Assembly: GCA_011389895.1 (NCBI GenBank) | Contig: JAABTN010000002.1 | Coordinates: 62,001-126,000, forward strand | Direction: 5' to 3' | DNA length: 64,000 nucleotides | Source: Maritimibacter sp. | GTDB taxonomy: Bacteria > Pseudomonadota > Alphaproteobacteria > Rhodobacterales > Rhodobacteraceae | In this document: piece after piece, positions 62,336-64,000 of the stretch | How positions within the stretch are numbered: position 1 is the stretch's first letter | Layout: each line of letters starts with the position of its first letter | Notes under the pieces: generated by a model | What the model was told of the DNA's origin: nothing | Database searches by the model: none | What the model saw: the letters and a program-made list of their open reading frames with translations, nothing else | Position numbers and translations under genes: made by a program

Positions 62336-62617
62336 TTAGAATTGAATGGCCAGGCCGGTCCAGACACGTCCGCCGACCGTCAGGTCGCTGTCTTGGCTTT
62401 CGTCTGCATCGCGAGATGACACAACCTTGCGCGACTTCGGGATTGGCGGGGCTTTGGCTGGACGGCGGTTGGCCGCGTCGCGCAGGGCTTGGCCGGGCGG
62501 GGCGCTCCACCCAAAAATCGGATCGGTCTGTCCGGACCGCGCCATGCCCGTGGGCCCGTCTTGGGCCAGCGCGGGTGCAATACATAGGGCAATAAGCGCG
62601 AGTGTGAGCCGGATCAT
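62336..62617 (-). CDS. Hypothetical exported protein (93 aa)
   Basis: A signal peptide ('MIRLTLALIALCIAPALA', cleavage before 'QDGP') is followed by a 75-residue polar region rich in Pro, Ala, Lys and Arg ('RDAANRRPAKAPPIPKSRKV') and a hydrophobic end 'TVGGRVWTGLAIQF' that resembles a terminal beta strand of an outer-membrane protein. Not recognised. It follows the outer-membrane beta-barrel gene on the same strand. Confidence 0.7.
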   Translation of the reverse strand: MIRLTLALIALCIAPALAQDGPTGMARSGQTDPIFGWSAPPGQALRDAANRRPAKAPPIPKSRKVVSSRDADESQDSDLTVGGRVWTGLAIQF

Positions 62618-62637
62618 GAGATCAATGTGCCATGAAC

Positions 62638-62664
62638 CACGCGGCAGGGCGAGCCTGCCGCGTG
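62638..62664 (-). terminator. Perfect 11-bp hairpin after the beta-barrel gene
   Basis: CACGCGGCAGG and CCTGCCGCGTG pair fully around GCGAG. It starts nine bases past the stop of the minus-strand beta-barrel gene. The leader GATGATCTTGCACGC is identical to that of the hairpin at 28216-28241. No T tract. Confidence 0.6.
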
Positions 62665-62672
62665 CAAGATCA

Positions 62673-63146
62673 TCAGAACGAGTATGTCAGGCCGACCTTG
62701 CCAACATAGTTGGCCGCGCCGCCCCCGGTCGGCTGGTAGCGATCGACGCCAGTGCGCAGGGATGCGCCACCGCCGAGATCGTATTGCGCGCCCGCGCCAA
62801 CGGTCCAGACCGTGGTGCCGGTCCCGTCGATCCCGGCCCCGACCGAGGCATAGGGCATGAAGGGGGAGCCGAAGTCATAACCAAGACGCGCGGCCCCGGT
62901 GTAAACGGTCGGCCCGCCGGAGGGGCGATAGACGTCGGCCTCGATGCCCGCATAGGCGCCGGGGCTGAATTCGAACAGATACCCGGCCTGACCGCCAAAC
63001 CCGTAGGTGTTGGGCGTGGTGGAGAAATTGCCGGAGCCATAGGCGCCGAGGTAGAAGCCATCGAAGTCGCCAGCGGCAGCGGGGCCTGCCATCGTGGCAA
63101 ATCCAACCGCGGTCGCGAGGAGCGCGGGTTTAAGGGTGTGTGTCAT
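62673..63146 (-). CDS. Small outer-membrane beta-barrel protein
   Basis: The ATG at 63146 has GGAGG upstream and gives 157 residues: a signal peptide ('LLATAVGFATMAGPAAA', mature 'GDFDGFYLGAYGSG') and about eight amphipathic strands rich in Gly/Tyr, ending in the outer-membrane signature 'YVGKVGLTYSF' with C-terminal Phe. It resembles the OmpA-N/opacity type of small porin-like barrel. Function unknown. It lies in the gap that splits ccmE and ccmF. Confidence 0.88.
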   Translation of the reverse strand: MTHTLKPALLATAVGFATMAGPAAAGDFDGFYLGAYGSGNFSTTPNTYGFGGQAGYLFEFSPGAYAGIEADVYRPSGGPTVYTGAARLGYDFGSPFMPYASVGAGIDGTGTTVWTVGAGAQYDLGGGASLRTGVDRYQPTGGGAANYVGKVGLTYSF

Positions 63147-63385
63147 GGTGCCTCCATTTGTTTCGGGACGGTCCTTTGCGGCCATTCCCATTGTCTTTTC
63201 CTATCCCGCCCGGATGTTACCCACATGTTGGCCCGGTTGGAGGGGGTTCCAAGACCCGCGCTCCCGCTTCGGCGGCTGTCCGCCAAGACACGCCGATCTG
63301 CTCTGCGGCAATCCGCGCATGACAAAACCGCGACTTTGGCGCGCAGGCCATTGGCGGCCACGATCAAAAGCTCTAAAACCTCTGC

Positions 63386-64000
63386 ATGATTGCAGAACTT
63401 GGACATATGGCACTGATCCTCGCCTTCGGCGTGGCCTTCGTGCAGATGATCGTGCCGCTGGTCGGTGCATGGCGTGGCTGGTCGGGATGGATGGCGGTGG
63501 CGGTGCCTGCCGCGACCCTTCAATTCCTGCTTATCGCGGCCTCTTTCGCCGCCTTGACCTATTCCTTCGTGGTGTCCGATTTCTCGCTGCAACTGGTGGT
63601 GCAGAATTCGCACAGCGCCAAGCCGATGCTCTACAAGGTGTCGGGGGTCTGGGGGAATCACGAGGGCTCGATGCTGCTCTGGGTGCTGATCGTCGTGTTG
63701 TTCGGGGGCATGGCGGCCTGGTTCGGCGGCGGGCTTCCCCCGAAGCTCAAGGCGCGGGTTCTGAGCGTTCAATCGGCCATCGGCGTCGCCTTCATGGCTT
63801 TTATCCTGTTTACCTCGAACCCGTTCACCCGCGTGGCACAACCGCCGTTCGACGGGCGTGATCTCAACCCGTTGCTGCAAGACCCCGGGTTGGCCTTTCA
63901 CCCACCGTTCCTTTATCTCGGCTACGTCGGGCTTTCGATGTCCTTCAGCTTCGCGGTCGCCGCCCTGATCGAGGGGCGGGTCGATGCCGCCTGGGCCCGT
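63386..64000 (+). CDS. ccmF: Cytochrome c maturation heme lyase CcmF (3'-partial)
   Basis: The ORF runs to the window edge, 205 residues of a protein normally about 650. It begins 'MIAELGHMALILAFGVAFVQ' and shows the tryptophan-rich heme-handling signature ('VSGVWGNHEGSMLLWVLIVV') and 'NPLLQDPGLAFHPPFLYLGY' typical of CcmF, which ligates heme to apocytochromes with CcmE and CcmH. About 240 bases between the beta-barrel start and ccmF hold no recognised feature. Confidence 0.95.
   Translation, partial: MIAELGHMALILAFGVAFVQMIVPLVGAWRGWSGWMAVAVPAATLQFLLIAASFAALTYSFVVSDFSLQLVVQNSHSAKPMLYKVSGVWGNHEGSMLLWVLIVVLFGGMAAWFGGGLPPKLKARVLSVQSAIGVAFMAFILFTSNPFTRVAQPPFDGRDLNPLLQDPGLAFHPPFLYLGYVGLSMSFSFAVAALIEGRVDAAWAR

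Noticed and set aside
63147-63385. Possible degraded gene upstream of ccmF
   Set aside because: Frames on both strands read as Arg-rich peptides without motif, start signal or similarity that I can recognise.

Overview
The window is GC-rich and densely coded, with almost no mobile DNA. Gene content and order point to an alphaproteobacterium of the Rhodobacterales (Roseobacter/Rhodobacter group). The main pointers are yfgM-bamB-der, surE-pcm-nlpD, alr-mlaE-mlaF-pqiA-radA-cvpA-purF, glnB-glnA, two type I gap genes, a zapA gene preceded by a coiled-coil partner, and a gene-transfer-agent (GTA) type endolysin/holin pair inside the cytochrome c maturation cluster. No rRNA, tRNA, CRISPR array, insertion sequence or integrase was seen.

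Layout. 1-3.2 kb: end of a LysM/Ig-like cell-wall protein and an Atm1-type ABC exporter. 3.2-8.0 kb (minus): RND efflux permease and its membrane-fusion partner. 8.2-11.8 kb (plus): YfgM-like protein, BamB and Der, linking outer-membrane assembly with ribosome biogenesis. 11.8-15.6 kb (minus): nlpD-like activator, pcm, surE, a short-chain dehydrogenase and a small PilP-like protein. 15.7-23.8 kb (minus): alr, Mla-type ABC transporter, pqiA, radA, cvpA, purF and a hydrolase/OsmC fusion. 23.9-26.6 kb: a candidate small RNA, a doubtful small ORF, glnA and glnB behind an NtrC-like site. 26.6-28.5 kb: NAD(P)HX repair enzyme and a DUF2892 protein.

28.5-37.5 kb: a valine/isobutyrate catabolism block (isobutyryl-CoA dehydrogenase, 3-hydroxyisobutyryl-CoA hydrolase, 3-hydroxyisobutyrate dehydrogenase, methylmalonate-semialdehyde dehydrogenase) with Crp/Fnr and LysR regulators. 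Carboxylate-amine ligase and L,D-transpeptidase genes are interspersed. Two palindromes sharing the core TTGC-N6-GCAAAGC sit in front of the two catabolic units. 37.5-40.8 kb: CBS protein, serine hydrolase, coaD and an alpha/beta hydrolase. 40.9-47.2 kb: two divergent-in-sequence GAPDH paralogues, a 47-aa membrane peptide between them, LacI/CceR-like operators, a DUF808 protein and transketolase. 47.4-49.6 kb: zauP-like/zapA, monothiol glutaredoxin, BolA and a cysteine-cluster protein. 49.6-53.1 kb: purL, a second candidate small RNA and a LysR regulator. 53.2-59.5 kb (plus): indolepyruvate oxidoreductase, acyltransferase, murI and argC.

59.5-64 kb: ccmE and the start of ccmF, separated by about 3.4 kb. 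That interval carries an endolysin, a 3TM GTA-type holin, three small membrane-protein genes and, on the other strand, three exported-protein genes. The lysis cassette, a CtrA-type half-site in front of it, the two structured small-RNA candidates and the two shared-operator sets are the most interesting items. All functional statements are read from the sequence and family knowledge; no database search was run.
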